DNA of 64,000 bases from Isoetes taiwanensis (Eukaryota; Streptophyta; Lycopodiopsida; Isoetales; Isoetaceae), in contig JAJEKV010000021.1 in the NCBI GenBank assembly GCA_021234155.1, positions 15,267,563-15,331,562 of the forward strand. The letters run 5' to 3'. Under the pieces are notes generated by a model that worked only from the letters and a program-made list of their open reading frames with translations, did no database searches and was not told the origin of the DNA. The stretch's first letter is position 1. Every line of letters starts with the position of its first letter. The translations under genes were made by a program, and so were the position numbers. Positions 1 through 14,090 of the stretch are shown here, in pieces.

Positions 1-3000
1 ATTCAACTTCAATTGCAATTGCACTACAAATTGAGTGACCATTGGAGCAAATAAATGTTGCAATCAAGAACATGCAACCATAAATTGCAGAAAACTTAAA
101 ACCTAGATTTAACAATAAAATAACATGCACAGAATTACATAGAATAACCTGACTTACACAGAATTTCTTCCTAACTACTGATATCATTGTGGTTAAAACC
201 ATCAGAATTCCTGTATAATAATAAATGAAAATCTATTCTCTAAACAAAGGAAAATATAAAATCATGCAACCAGCTTTGCCAGAACCCAAACACACACAAC
301 CCAAACTGCTATCCCGCCCATCTCGACACTACATTGGCAAAGATGTCCAACACTCAGAACCAGAAACCATGTCCAACACTGTGAACCATAGAATAACTCA
401 GAAAGTACTCAGAGCAGGCGTCGTAAATTATCTAGATCTCATAATAGACGCTATCAATCTCAATCGACGCGACTTCCACTAGCCATAGTTAAAGACTTTC
501 TACAATCATGTTTAGAAGCCAAACCAGCAGCCTTCATCGAACTTGAGGAGCCAGCCAATCTGACATTTAAGTTCTCAACATTACATCGAAAGACATCTGT
601 GTAATCACTATCAGACTGCAGAATGTCCATCATAGACGTTTTGGCCACAATGTCACTCTGGTCATATCACCTGCGGGTGAAGAGGAGTGGGAGAGGCAGG
701 AGTGAGGAGGAAGATGGGAGGAGACCCTGCTGGCCACAGTGCCCGCACTGCCTGGCCATCTCTAACCATTTCTGGAGACACTTCTACTAGAAGTGTGATT
801 ATTATACCAGACCTCACCTGAGATCATTAACACAGCTGTTGTTGATCACCACCAATTTTATCCCCACTTCATAACAGAGTGGCATGATGCCTCCATCTCC
901 CACCACATCACCCCTCACAACACCTCACGCATTCTCCAAAGTCACAGACGCCAACCCCCAAATGACCAATTTCCACCTCGCCCCAGTAACTCCCAACCAC
1001 CGACACATCCCAAACCCCAAAACACCGAGACCTGTGTCCCATCTCACCTGTCCCAGGAACTCCCCTTACGACCCATTTGGCATCCGATCATCCCACCAGG
1101 ACTGATTCGTCCACAACCCAGGACCAAGATCTCAAAGCCCATGGTCCCCTCCACACAGCAGGATGTTAACAATGAGCTTCTCTGCCCCAGCCACCTGCAG
1201 TTGAAAAAGGAGAAGAATGGAGAGGTACACTCAAACTACATTTACCTAATCTAGAGAGGGGCAATCGCAACATATAGAGAAGAATGAGGTACACTAAAAT
1301 ACTTACGAATCTAGAGGGTACTTTCCACCATCCTGCCGCTATATACACAGAATATCAGCCAACACATCAAGTGGTAAATCCTCAATCCTTGTAACTATTT
1401 CCAGATCGAAGCCTCCAAGCATCAAAGTAGCCTCTGGCCCAATTATCTTTTGCTTCTGAAGTGTTATTTCCCATAGAATTTACCTTATCAACCACTTTTG
1501 GATCCAAATCTTTAATATCAAACAGGTTTAAAGCTCTCTTTCCACTAATGCGACCATTGCTGCAGTCTTTTTTTTTTTATCAACCATGTCATCACGATTA
1601 ATGCTACTTTCTTTTTCCAAGTTCTTACTCCCATTTTCTAACATCCTACCCAAAGGAAACCGACTTCGTGCTGGCGCGACAAACCATCCGGTACCAAAGG
1701 GTTTTTATCACTTCATTTCATACTATACTGGGCAGAACATATTTAAAATTAAACGGAAGTGCTGGCAGCACTCAAGCCAAAAGATTCCCTTAAAAACAAC
1801 CCCGCCCCAGAAAACGACACTTTTCCCCACTGGAATTTCAAGAGGCCTATTTTTTTACCCGCATTTCTGGCCCTTAGTAAGAAAAACTGGATTTTGCCAC
1901 TAGGCAAAGACTGGAAAAGTAGAAGAATTCTAGGATATGTATTTGTATTCTCTTAGAAGTATTTAAACACGTAATGTAGTGGTAGCCAATCATTATACTA
2001 AAGTATTTACGTATCACTTGACAACACATGAAGGCGAAAATACAAGCATTCATGACGTTGACATATTATAGGAAGACGGGAGTCTCAGTAAATAGCCGGG
2101 GCCTAGGGTTACATAGGCTTATAGACATAGTAAGTGAGCTTGGGGCAGGGCGGATTTAGTGCGGAGATGGAGGGAAGGAAGTGCAGATGGGAGGCACTAG
2201 TGTATAGGGAGACAGAGAGCTTCCTCGCCCGCCTCTAATCCCTGCTTGAGCCTTTTGAGCTCACAAGTCAGAGAACCATTTCCCAGACAATCGCATCAAT
2301 AATCCCTTTTGTTGACACTTTTTCCCTTTTTATAAACCAAAAGGCTACGTCCCAATTTCTATCCCACCTTTTTCCTACCAAGATCAACTTTACCATGCTG
2401 TTGATTCCTTGTAAGGGATACCATAAAGGAAAACAAAAAATCATTGGGACCAAACAAAGAGTCGTTGTTTTCATTGATCTTCATATACACAAAATTTTAG
2501 CTCAATTACGTGAACCACCATAAGCTCCTAGAACTCGAATGCTGTAATCAGCTCCTAAAAATATACATGAAACAACCCTAACAATTCCACTTTATCGAAA
2601 CTACAGCTGACAATAACATGCCAATTTGTCACGTGATACCAAAAAATATAATTCCAATATGCATCAATATCTAGCCGCAATGTGAGATAAAAATATACCT
2701 TATGCCAAAGAATAGGCATTGAAGAATAGCAAATTGATGAAGAAAATGAGGAGAGTGAAAATTAGGTTTAGGGACGCTTATCCGGTGCCTTTAATATCGT
2801 TTTCTATAGATAATTAATGCTGAATAACTTGTGATAAGTGGAGAGCTAAATAAAGCAAAGCTCTTGCTACCTTGCCCTTCAGTTATTATTTGAAGAGGAT
2901 ATCAAAGAATAGAATCTACCTAAATTACATACCATGAGGAAATGAAATGTGATTTCCACACATGCACGCTTATTCGCCTGGGAATGGCAAACAAGAGATA

Positions 3001-6000
3001 CAAAATTGACGGGCTCCTCGCCAGACTATTTCATTTTAGATAACTAGCCTGCTGCAAGTTTTGAACCTAATTACTAACAAAATCTTTAACAATATGAAAA
3101 GAAAACCAAGTTTGTTTTTATTGAAATTAAAATTGGACTCATACCAATGCTTCCATTCACGCCTAGGTTTATATATGTATTTATAGTATTTTGTATCTTC
3201 ATACACCGCATTGCTCTTTCTATTCCTAGTTTCATGGCCACAAGCGGACATTTCAATATAGGTTACGCGAACTTGCCTTCGATTGCTGTAGGAAAGATGT
3301 GTGGCTATATAAATTATCAGTTTATTACTTTCAAGACTCATGCTTCTTGGGATATTGTTTATAATGAATGGAATGCTCACCTCAGCTAAAATTGGATTTG
3401 TAAACCCACACCCCAACGTGTCCAATTTCGGTCAACCCGCACCAATCATGCATAAGCCAATTCCCATGACGTGAAATCTAAACTCATAATCCCCTATGGT
3501 TGGATGCATTATCAGCGACCCAAAATGGCTCTTCCTCAGCGTAAGCAAAGACGCAATTAACCCAACTCCGGTGAATGAAAAATATAGGTTACAAAGGTGC
3601 ATGAGACCTCATTTTATGGCATTCCTTTCGTTAAAATTGTCGCTTGCGCATAAAGATCCAGAGTTTTGTGTTTCCTTCATGAGTACGTAATCCAGGGTAG
3701 GTAGACAATAAGATGCTTTTGTCGGTGCCGCTAACGCTTTTTTAGGCAAAGAAGCTATGGATAAGTGCCAAAGCCCTTGTTCTTGTCTTCAAATCGTAGT
3801 AGTAGCCGATCATATAAGATATTATGCCACATTCGAAGCTGTGCTATGGTTCAGAGAAGTGTATTCCAAGGCTGGTTAGGGACAGCACTGCACAAATGAG
3901 AATTGAAATCCAAAGGAACTGAGGCGGGGCCACCCGCCTTTTGTGGAATAGCCTGTGCTCATGCAGGTGCTATGAAGCCAATTCTACGTAAAATGCGACG
4001 GGGGCTAATAGGTAGCAGTGCAGTTTATGGGGGTATTGGGCAGGGTGGAGGTCTCCTCCTCCTCCTCCTCCCTCCCTCCATCCTTCCTTCCTCCCTCCTC
4101 CCTCATCCCTCAGACATGCCCGCTCCAGACGAACCGCATCCATATCAGCCTTCACCATGCCCAATCCATATCAAACCACCACGCTTTGTTTATCCGCCGG
4201 TCCAACGATCCAACGCCCCGCAACGCTGAACGCTTCCCAATTATGGATAACAACGCCAGCTTCAGTTTTAATCAATCGCCATTTCACCTTATATGCGCGT
4301 TTTGATATTGGCGAATCACAACTGCGCCTTTGTCATTGCATGCCTAAACTTTGACTTCCTTCTTCTCCCTCAATTGCCAACTTCAACTCTGACCCGTTCC
4401 AAATATTCACTGCTAAGCACATAAGTGGAGAATAAAATGCGCATACCACGCAGTCGCCTGGCTTGATTCTAGAGCTATTATATTCGTTAAGCAATTTTGT
4501 AACATTGCTTCAAACGTCTTTCGCATTATATTGGGATCATGCAATGGCGATTTACTTGCCTTTAGCAGCGCGAAACCAACCCGTCCCTGTCCCCAATCGT
4601 CCCAACCATCCGACCACCAAAACCCAACCCACGCTTCACACGAGATTGTGCTGGCCAGACCTTTACAGGACGCCCAGCTCTTGCCTGGAGACGAGAAACC
4701 ACAGGACATCCATTCCACGCCATTGCTGGCCAACAACATTTAACCTGCAACAGCCAAGTGACATGAACAAGTTGACATCTGCTTCATAGTTTCATGTAGA
4801 ATGTAAAGGACATGTTCTTTCTTAAATATAGAACTCCTCAAACCGAACGCTTTTATAAAAACGAACAGCTTGAAGAAACCATAATGAGTAATCCTATAAA
4901 CTCGAGCCTCCGACCCCTCTATATTTGGTCAATTATATGATTCCCAAAACGAAAAATTCTTCTAAAAAAAATGATGTAAAGACAATTATATAATGCATGA
5001 AAGAAGAATCTAAAGGGATGATAATGGAATTCACAAGTGAAGAAATGCAAGCGAAAAGCTACCTCACGCCTATGGTAGAAGAGTAGGGACAAGGAGGCTC
5101 CAGAGCGCCGGAGACAAGAAGGGATGCCTGCCGCCTTGAATTCATTAACTACTAAATCTCACATACATTCCATTTTCTATTTCGTTATATAGCTCTGCAA
5201 CAGGTTAGTTTATGCAATCACACATGCGTCCACTTATAGAATATGCCAACAATGTTTCTCGCAATGTTCATTGAAAACCTCGCAATTTGAATCACGCGCC
5301 TTAAAGGCGCTTTTCAAGAAAACTTAAATAACTGAAAGGAGCGCAATTTAAAATTTGAGCTTCCAAGATAACGCGAATAAAATTTTGTTTCAAGATTAAC
5401 GTGTTTTCATCGATCTAACAAACAACATTAGACGCTTTGGTCGTTTTATATAACGTAATACACGCCAGCCATGATTAATCGTATTTTGGCCAAAATTATA
5501 GCCCAGTAACCCTTCCGCCGCTTTATATTTCCTTCCTCCGCCTTTAATCTTCTTCATCTACTGCAGAAACGAACATCTATGGCACCCCTTCGACGGATAA
5601 GGAGCAGGAGCCGTACGAATCGCCCTTCGACGGCACATCTAAGACATGAGGTTCTTCTTTATAATGAAAAGTAACGCTTCATATTTTATGATATTTGTAT
5701 GTCATTGTATTATAAATTCAAGAAGAATTTTGAATGGAATCTATTATTATGTCTCCAAAGAATATTTAATTAGATAACTACCATTGCTTATACTAGCCTT
5801 TCTGTTAAATTGCACTTACATTTACCACATGCACTATATTTGCTAATTAATTTGTTGGTTCTCCACTTTAGAGTTAACTATCTTAAACTGTTTTTTCGGC
5901 TTTCTGCTTTTGAATTTTTCAATTTTCAGTGAATTTTTCAAACGCGACTTTAGCTGGGGTGTTTGCGAACCTTGTTCATTACCTAAGCTTAGGACTTGCC

Positions 6001-8450
6001 GAACATCTAACATTAGATCTTCTTTCAACTCCTAACATTATTAAGGTTGTCTACCAAGATAAAAGCAACAAAGTTCACCTTTCTATTCTTGTTTTATTTC
6101 TTTATTTTTATATAACTTTTATAATTTTACTTCTAAAACCAAATTGCCTTCATCCATAGAACAAGACGCCACATCGTCAAATCTCCCCCAAAGGAGGGCA
6201 ACAGGCCCAACCAATGGACTCCATATGTATCTTAAAATAATAAACAACAACAAACCCAAACTAATTTTTAATTTGTAAAACTAAGAAAAGCACCCTGCAT
6301 GACTCCACCTCCCAAACCACATACATACATAAAACAAAACCGCATGCCGCAACAACCGGCCGTACAGCCGGGGCTATCATCATCCGCCAATGCAATTTTG
6401 GGACAAACAGCAATTTCACATGCTTTAAAAATCACTTATGCGTAGTTAATACTTTGCTTATGGAGCTTTTTCGCATGCCATCTATTTTTTGTTTGTTCTA
6501 CCGCGAGTGAAAAGTACCACGGAAAATACGATGGATGGAAGAGGCGAGATTTTGAGAGCCGGATGTGTATGATTTTGTTTTGATTCATGAAACTCGTTGC
6601 TCAATTTAGTGCTGCTTACAGGTCCGCTTTGATCGCTATGATCAGCAAGACTGACCAACCTTTTGTATCGGAATCATGGCATTCACGCCCGCCCTCCATA
6701 GCTACTACTCTGCCTAGAGCACATGAAAAACAAAAAACATGACAAATGCATAATTGAATAGTAATACACTAACATCATCTTCTTCCTTTTTATTGAAGAA
6801 CATATTTTATTGATCATGCAGCATCACGTACAACTTACACAACATCAAATACAATGCAAATACATTGGATAATCTCGAATTTATGACCTCGGGTCTCTAA
6901 TGCCATTGCCCCTATGCAATGCAGATCCATGTAAAGCTCTGACAAGTCAAAGTGGCAGAGAAGCTTAACAAATCAAGTGGAGAGATACACGTTATTTTAG
7001 GATCCATGTTTATGAAAAGTTACGCAGATGCAAACAAGCTCCAAGAGAGCTCTCCTAGGACTGCCATGAGCATACACGCCCCAAGTATCTCTTTATCCTT
7101 TGAGCTTCCACAAAAGATATATTTGCTCACAGATTCACTGTACAAATACCATCTTTCATTTTGGCATCACGTTGGCTCTAAGATCAATACTGTAAGTATT
7201 GATATTTGTCAGCTGTCATTTCTATACCAAATAGGATCTATATTGCCTGGATGTCATAAGTAGTAATGTATATCTTTTGATTATTGAAGTCAATCCTTGT
7301 ATACTATGTTGTTGCAAGAGTTTTCTAAATACATTTACTACATTTGAGAGTCCCTGGGGCTGTATTTTACTGTTTACTAATTTTGTATATCTTGTCCCTT
7401 GCTTTATGGAGAAGCCTCAGACGCCGGGCCAGATTATTTTATTAACATCAAACTATTATAGCCAGAAGATTCTCCTCGATGGCCATGAAGAGTTTGATGG
7501 CGAGCAGGAGAATAGTGGTGAGAAGCGGCGAAGGGCGGGCGCCGCCGCCTTGTACTCCGCGCCGTAGCTGCAATTGCTTTTACGCCTGGCCTACCACCGC
7601 CTGCGACCGCAGCCGCCATTCTTGGCCGTCTCTACCGGCGGCTTTCGGTGGTTCCGCCAAAATGCCAAATGCCACAAACGGCCGCCGATCGCGGCCTCGC
7701 CCTGGCTTCCCAAATGCCTGATCCTGCTGTTTACCCAGCCTTTTTCCCACGTTTACGCCCACGCCCAGCCGCGCAAGCCCTGTGGCGACACCGCATCCCG
7801 CCCCACCCACAAAACCCTCATCCCATCGCACCGCAAACCACCCGCCCAACCTGAGATGGTGGGCAATCTGCAAGAACAGCGATATGCCTGCTAGCGCTTT
7901 TTCTACAGTGCTTGTAATGTGTGTCATGGACCTGTCCAGCCCCGGAATCCAAAGCTTCCCCGGAGAAACAAGCATCAAGGTAATATTCAGTCGTTTGACG
8001 GTTTCTATTTCACCGACATAAAATTTCGATATTCCATCTATATATATCAGACTTCTTTATCCTTCAACAATTTTGAGTCGCCAGTTCCTACTGGCGCATC
8101 AGAGGCGCCAGGCGGATTTATCATCATCTCATATTTACTTCACCTTCGAATAGACTATGTGTCGTAATAAGGGCCGCTGCCGGGCGCATGGTCCTCGCGA
8201 ACAAACGCAGATATGCGGGTTCGGATTTACCCGGTGCGCCCGCGTTAAGAAGCGGCTTCACCGTTTCTAAGTCGCCTAGTAGCAAGGGACACCATCCGCC
8301 CCGCATCAACCCCGCGACAAAGAACGGGTTTCACGATAATTCAACGATGCCCGGGATGTCCCCAATCATACAATTTCGCCTGCGGGTTATTGTTCTCGTG
8401 ATTGCATAAAGTGCTTTCCACCGCCATACGCAATCTTATGGAAGTGTCCC
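1..8450. other. no recognisable gene (intergenic)
   Basis: No coding segment here matches a family I recognise. The reading frames present are short, proline-rich or low in complexity, and none shows linked exons with good splice sites. The stretch alternates AT-rich DNA (about 1.2-3.1 kb and 4.8-7.4 kb) with islands of C-rich, GC-rich sequence near 4.0-4.7 and 7.5-7.9 kb. Those islands may be remnants of old elements, but I could not assign them. Confidence 0.55.
4052..4108. repeat. polypyrimidine microsatellite
   Basis: A CTC-repeat tract passes into CCTCC/CCTTC repeats, giving an almost pure pyrimidine stretch on the plus strand. It lies in a C-rich island without a recognisable gene. Short proline/serine-rich reading frames across it are produced by the repeat. 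Confidence 0.85.
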
Positions 8451-8468
8451 GCGATAGTAGAAGGAAAC

Positions 8469-8985
8469 TCAATTCTGTGATACTTGTAGATGGGTGTCAC
8501 TTCCACTGTTTGTTGCCTCGACATAAGTGAATGAAGGGGCCTTGATGCATGCCGAGGATGAGATTAGGACCACCTTAGTCTTGGCCGATTGGACGCTTGC
8601 GTCTGCGGGTCTCATGCACGTATCCGCAGTATCTAGTGAGATCAAGATATCCTCCGAGTGAGTTAAGAGGTCAACATCATCTCCATAGATGAGTTGCCCA
8701 TCACCGATGCAAAAGTTGGGTCCCGCCACCTCCATTGTCCATGAGCTGTTCCGAATCAATAATGTGCGACCAAAACAATATTGGGGAAAGAGGCATTCCC
8801 CATGGACTTAATATCACTAGTGAATGGTTGTCCCACATCCCAAGATTCGGGACTAACAACTCTCGTACAACTCTGAGGCACGATTTTGTATATCCATGTG
8901 GAACCCGGGCCGTCGCGAATCTTCCCATAACTTTTCCCGAGGCACAAGACAAAAAGCCTTCGTGAAAGTCAACAAAGCAAATAAT
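8469..8985 (-). pseudogene. LINE (non-LTR) reverse transcriptase remnant
   Basis: Read on the minus strand, the region gives successive blocks of a non-LTR retrotransposon reverse transcriptase in the right order but in different frames. Near 8,960 is a VDF-x-x-x-F block (palm motif A, normally VDFxKAF). At about 8,790-8,810 is GMPLSPILF followed by an IID..EQL segment (normally GCPLSPxLFxxYID). At about 8,672-8,686 is YGDD, the active-site box, normally YADD, followed by VDLLTHSE and later KTKVVLI. Frame changes between blocks and the missing endonuclease and 3' end show a dead fragment. The clade cannot be assigned by eye. Confidence 0.7.
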
Positions 8986-8989
8986 ACAC

Positions 8990-11900
8990 AGTCCTGACGC
9001 AGCTTATCCTCAACCAAAGTCCTCAATGTGGAAGATATGAGTGATCAGCTGGTTGAATGTTTAAGTTCAACTCGCGAGAGGTGGAGGAGCCAGACGTGCT
9101 GCTGGCCTTGTGCCACTGCAGCCAAGTAGCCACTTCACCGGCCTATGGATAGCCTGCATTACAATGATTTCTTGCTGTAGCCAAGGCCAATGGGAGCCAT
9201 TTGGGGAATTCTTTTTCTAGAAGGAAGCAGGAATAGGATGGAAGCAGGAAAGTTTTTACTATGAGGGCTTTGTTGGTTTGGGGCTTATGAAAGTTTTATG
9301 GTGGTCCTCCCACCTCCCACTCTTCCCACCCCACCCCCATGCACCCTGCCGCCCCCACCACTCTTACCCCTGCCCTTCCTGTCCTCCCACTCCCACCCAT
9401 CCCTGCGGTAGGTATGTGGGTTTACCGCAGACCGGTGACCGTTTCTATCGGCATTGCCCCTACACCGATCAAACCACCTACCGCCGAAATCGCCGTCCCG
9501 ACACCTTCACTGCCATCCCAAAAACATCTCTTGCCATTCGGCATAAATCAGCTGACCCGCTTGCTGCTCTGTTTTGGGGCCCCAGTACCCCGGAAGGTCA
9601 TCTATGAGCATATCAACATAATCCTTTGCCTCGCCATAATCCAATCGCAGTGAGGTATACGAGACGCAGAGAAGGGGTTCTAGCAACCGCTAAGCCAACG
9701 TAGCGGAAGCGTATTCTGAAAGTGCCTCTCATCTCGCATCACATTCGTGCCTACCCGGTGGTGGATCAGCCGTAATATCCTGCTCGGGGCCGACACAGAT
9801 AATTCACTACTAATTAGATTTCAATTTTCCTTTTATACACGAAACCCTCACGTCCCATCCACCAACCCGATGACATTTGATAGCCAGCCTGGCTGCTGGG
9901 CCTTGTGGCGCAGCCGTAATTACACATCTCCTGTTTTCGCTGATCAAGTCTCATGGGCTGTTTCTACTTCTTGTTCAGGCATTGAAGTCCCTGGGCGAGT
10001 ACCATTACACTACCTAATCGTTTATGTTGTCGAGTGTCAGATAGATCGACATATGGGAGCTAGCCCGCCCACATCTCGAAAGGGTATGGTAAGTTGCTTT
10101 CTCGTGACAGGGAAAGTAGCAAGCGCCCAAGAAGAGAGGGTTTCACTGCCAATTGCACTCACACCTCCATTGGGTACCTAAGCAGCCTTTATCACCTGTG
10201 CAGAAGACCCATCATGCTAAAGACTTTGCATTTCGTGCAACCTCTCCATGTCCCCTCTCTTGCCCGTGGCAGCCTATTGAAGACCGGGAGAAATGCCGAA
10301 GAAGCCTAGAAGATCTGCAGCTCGGTTCCGCTGCGGCTCCATGTCTCCACATGAGGAAGATGGTAATCCGCTATCCCAGAAAGCAACAGAAAGCTGAGAC
10401 TACTCTTCCGCCATGGGAAACCGACAATCCCAGCAGACCACACGAAGGCACATTCCCTATTTGTTACAGTAAAGTGCAGGCATGCGCAGATTGAGTTGTG
10501 GGGGCGAGTGGGGAAGCGCAACAGACCCAGCCGCGCGACGAGTGAGAAGTGAGGGGCTGGGGCAGAGGGAGAAGCAAAGAGGGAGTTGGGGTGGCAGCAA
10601 GGGCGACCGGAGGAGTAGTGGCAAAGGGCGCAGGGCGTGGGCTGGAGCGCACGGAGCAGGATCGAGGAGGTATGCTGCAAATGAATGGCCCCGGAGGGTT
10701 CTGCGAATATTCTGGGTGAGCGAAAATGCATCTTGCCTCGGTCCAACCCTTCCGCAGTTTTCTCCTTGATACCGGATGCTCGAATCCTTGGTGAGCCTTA
10801 ATACGCCAGTGACTTTTGTTAAGGCTGAGGTCTTCGTTCACATATGAGGCCTTTCACAGCTTTCTCGGCAAGAGATCCCCGAACTATTTTGATAATACGG
10901 TTAGGTGTAATACTGAAAGCACCCATGACTTACTGCTCGAAAAGCAATGTACAGTTTCTAGGTACGTCATAATGGTTGATGATTCGTGATTCGAGTCAAG
11001 TGGAATGTTGAGTTTTCCTTCTTTTTCCTTCCGACAGCACTTTGACAATAAATTATGATCACCGCAGATTCACCAAGCTTCTACGGACACATTGCTGACG
11101 CTATCCGCCCAATGTGAGGGGTCTCTCGAGAGGGAATGGGTGGAAGGCTTCAAACCGACTTCTCGCATGGGTGCTTGGAGCATGCGCAGCCGAGGTGCCT
11201 CGAGATTGCCTCCGGTCGGCCTCAAAATTATTTTCTCGCCCCAACCTCAGATACACACTCTCAAGGCCCGCGTACACTGGAGCACTTTGTCCCTCCCGCT
11301 GAACTGCAGCCGCGCCCCTGCTCTGAACAAGGAACCTTCACCAAACTGCATCCCAGAGGCGAACCATAATAATCACGATGCCATGATTCCACAGCCGACT
11401 GCTCAAGGGCCTGCCAGCAATTGGTCTGCTAGTTGCCATTAATCAAATGCCCCCTCGAGTGGCAATGATATCTACAATGTCTCGGTCAAATAAGATCTGA
11501 GATATCAATGACCATCTCCTCGCCAAACTCCCGTCCCTCCAAACCCCACGTCCACTGTCCCTGTCCCACCAACCCATCCTCTCAAACCCAAACGCTTAAC
11601 ACCCACACTGCCGCACCAAATCCTCACCCCAAACCCAAGCCTTCACCATGTCGCTTCCACAACCGGGGACCCTATATCATTGCCTTCCCATGATCCCGAG
11701 TGGTGTGATCCTCAACCACTGCCTGTCTCCAACCTCCTCACGCCACGACATTTGGATTGCCTGCCTGTGCTGGTTCGCTGGATTGCTGCCACTGGAAGCA
11801 GCCGCCGGTGCTTTGTAATGAGGCTCTTTGCCTGACAGGGTTTGTTCTTTTAGGCGGCTGCTTATATGTTCTCCCAAGTGGGCATGCCGTACCGGTTCGA

Positions 11901-12840
11901 AGTCCGGGTCCGGTCCGAGTTGGGTTGGGAGGCCCGAGAGTGTCCATGGGTACCTAGATGTAACTTGAATCAACCACTTTCAACAAATGCAAGCTGCGGA
12001 ATATGTGAAGCTCTAATCCGTAATCCAAAAGTTCAGCCGGAAAAATTGCTGCTGTCTCCGACAGAAATAACTTAGCCTACCAGATCATCATACCACAAAC
12101 CATCGAAGGTTGCTACCAACGCAATATATCTCAGCTGAAACGGACTTTCCGATTCCCGTTATGAAGCAAAACGTAGGACTAGCACCACCGCTTCTTTGGT
12201 CGGTTTTCTCTGAGATGGAGGCCCCATCAATTTGCTGAATCGCTAACAAAAATAGAAGACGAATCACCTGCTAACGTTAATACTTTTAATTTAGACAAAA
12301 AAAAAGGAGGCTACAATGGATATCTGGTAAATATGGTCATAAACTATGATATTTTATTAGTATTCAACTGCTATATTTAATTAATAAATTTTAGCTTTTT
12401 GTTCTTACTCTCTACTATGGTGTTTTATTTTTTAGTCATGTTTAAAACTGTGGTTGCTTTTTCAAATTGTTACTTTTAAATTTGTGTTCGTGCTTTTTGG
12501 ATTTTTTTTTCCAAATGCGCAAAAAGAGCAAAATTTAGGAATTTTTTTCAGTTACGCAATTGCACTACATGTCAATAGTGCAATTGCTCCGTCACCTTAT
12601 TAACCTTCATCTAGTAAGAGACTTTGTAATGATAAGCTGACCATCTAGTAGAAGACTTTGGAAGCACGTTGGTAGAGTTTGATACTTAAAGAATTCTCGC
12701 TTACAATAATCAATAAGCCTTATCATGTCCCCTCATTACATCCCAAAGAAAATGGGCACAACTAATTTACATCATTGATTCATAACGAATGAATCATTTT
12801 AACTCCCTTGACAAAACGGACAGAGCTGAACCCAAGGTCA
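8990..12840. other. no recognisable gene (intergenic)
   Basis: Mixed-composition sequence with several C-rich islands (9.3-9.6, 10.5-10.7, 11.5-11.7 kb) and an AT-rich end (12.25-12.6 kb). Open frames up to about 145 codons occur, but they overlap on both strands and show no domain I recognise and no supported exon structure. The last 250 bases lie just downstream of the stop codon of the MIP2-like gene and would hold its 3' UTR, but no poly(A) signal stands out. Confidence 0.5.
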
Positions 12841-12847
12841 GCCCAAC

Positions 12848-13180
12848 CTAACGGTTAATAAGCCTATTCAATGTACTAGGCAGATAAGAGAGTTGCCCAT
12901 AATATTGGATTACAGAGTCAATAATAAGAGGCTTACTATCAAGAAGCTGAAGCTGCGATTCCAAATATCTTTTTAAAGCCACATGGCCAGAATTCCAAGT
13001 GGAAAACGCATGTGGCACTCTCATATGTTGAAATACTAATGCAGCAGCCAAACAATACTCTTGAGCTTTGGTAAGCTCTGCAACAAAAAGTGGAAACCCG
13101 ATAATAGACATTAAAGGGCGGAGTGCCTTCCTCTGCGGAAGCTGATGATGTGGATAATGCGTGTTCAAACAAAAGCACCT
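12848..13180 (-). CDS. MIP2: MIP2-like C-terminal exon
   Basis: Reads ALRPLMSIIGFPLFVAELTK, then a helical stretch ending KRYLESQLQLLDSK, and stops at 12,848. The pattern of a short hydrophobic block, an AEL/SEL-type helix, and a RYLE-QL helix close to the C terminus agrees with plant MIP2. The exon is open; its upstream boundary (around 13,150-13,180) is not certain. Confidence 0.6.
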   Translation of the reverse strand, partial: RCFCLNTHYPHHQLPQRKALRPLMSIIGFPLFVAELTKAQEYCLAAALVFQHMRVPHAFSTWNSGHVALKRYLESQLQLLDSKPLIIDSVIQYYGQLSYLPSTLNRLINR

Positions 13181-13445
13181 AAGGCCCAAACAGGACCCGA
13201 AACAATATTTTTGCATTTCGCATCTAGGCAGCTTTAAGGCCCCCTTCCAATAAAACAAAGGGCCATATATGCAATGTCAATGCTAGTGCCTTCAGCTTCA
13301 AGTCTCAACCGACAAATAGATGCAGATGAACGAGCTGGCGCATATAGCAGCAATAATGCAACTTTAAAAGCAAACTATGGCATCGACCTGCCCAATTGTT
13401 GCAACAAGGTCTTCAGTCTCTTCTTCTGTAAGTAGGACTATGCCA

Positions 13446-14090
13446 TCAGACAACCATAATTTTCTGTCCAAAACATGCGAGTGCTTCCTCTAAACATCCA
13501 AAATGGAACAGTTTCATCAATGTCATTTCAACAAGATGAAAAACATGTATTCTTGGTTGAGCCGTGTCCGAAGGTGGAAGGCCATTCGCCTGTACAATCA
13601 TCTTCCCGCCATCCCAGGTCCCAGGTCTCTTGCTCTGACCATGTACCAATGGTTTTTTTGATCTATTTCCTTGACATGAAAATCTGTCCCCACAGATTGA
13701 GAAGGGAATGACACACATAAACTGCTCTATAGTGGTTACCTTCAAGAAGAAGTGCAAAACGAGACAACCGCTATGTTGCAAGATCTTCGTGATCTCCCTG
13801 TCCACCCAGCGAGAGATTGGGGAAACTTCAAAAGCGTTCAAAGGAGATTTCCAAGAATTCTTGAAATCAAATCCAGCGTGCTTCTGGTGGATTGAGAAAG
13901 TCTGAACAATGAATCGTGGTCCACTTGTGTTGGAAGATGCCCAAGAGATCCTGTTCCAACGGCAGGACCTTTGCATATATCTGGTATTTCTTCTTTGAAA
14001 TCGCATGAAGCAGCAACAAAAATACATATCTGAAGTTGGGGATGATTGTTCACATCCTCTGCAGCAGTGCATAACCATTTCCAAAACCTC
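13446..14090 (-). pseudogene. MIP2: probable MIP2-like exon near the C terminus, disrupted
   Basis: The minus strand reads EVLEMVMHCCRGCEQSSP, then, after a frame change, KYQIYAKVLPLEQDLLGIFQ and SDFLNPPEARWI, followed by a TGA and FQEFLEISFERF. The frames in which protein-like sequence is found change within 300 bp. Position between Sec39-type exons and the C-terminal exon suggests it belongs to the same gene, but I recognise this part less surely than the others. The stretches at 15,204-15,497 and 14,813-15,043 may hold further small exons that I could not resolve. Confidence 0.45.

Noticed and set aside
884-1105. Proline/threonine-rich frame as a secreted protein
   Set aside because: No signal peptide, no repeats typical of cell-wall proteins, and the bias follows from C-rich DNA.
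7580-7978. 132-codon minus-strand frame in a GC-rich island
   Set aside because: Overlaps several plus-strand frames of similar length, shows no recognisable motif and has no exon partners.
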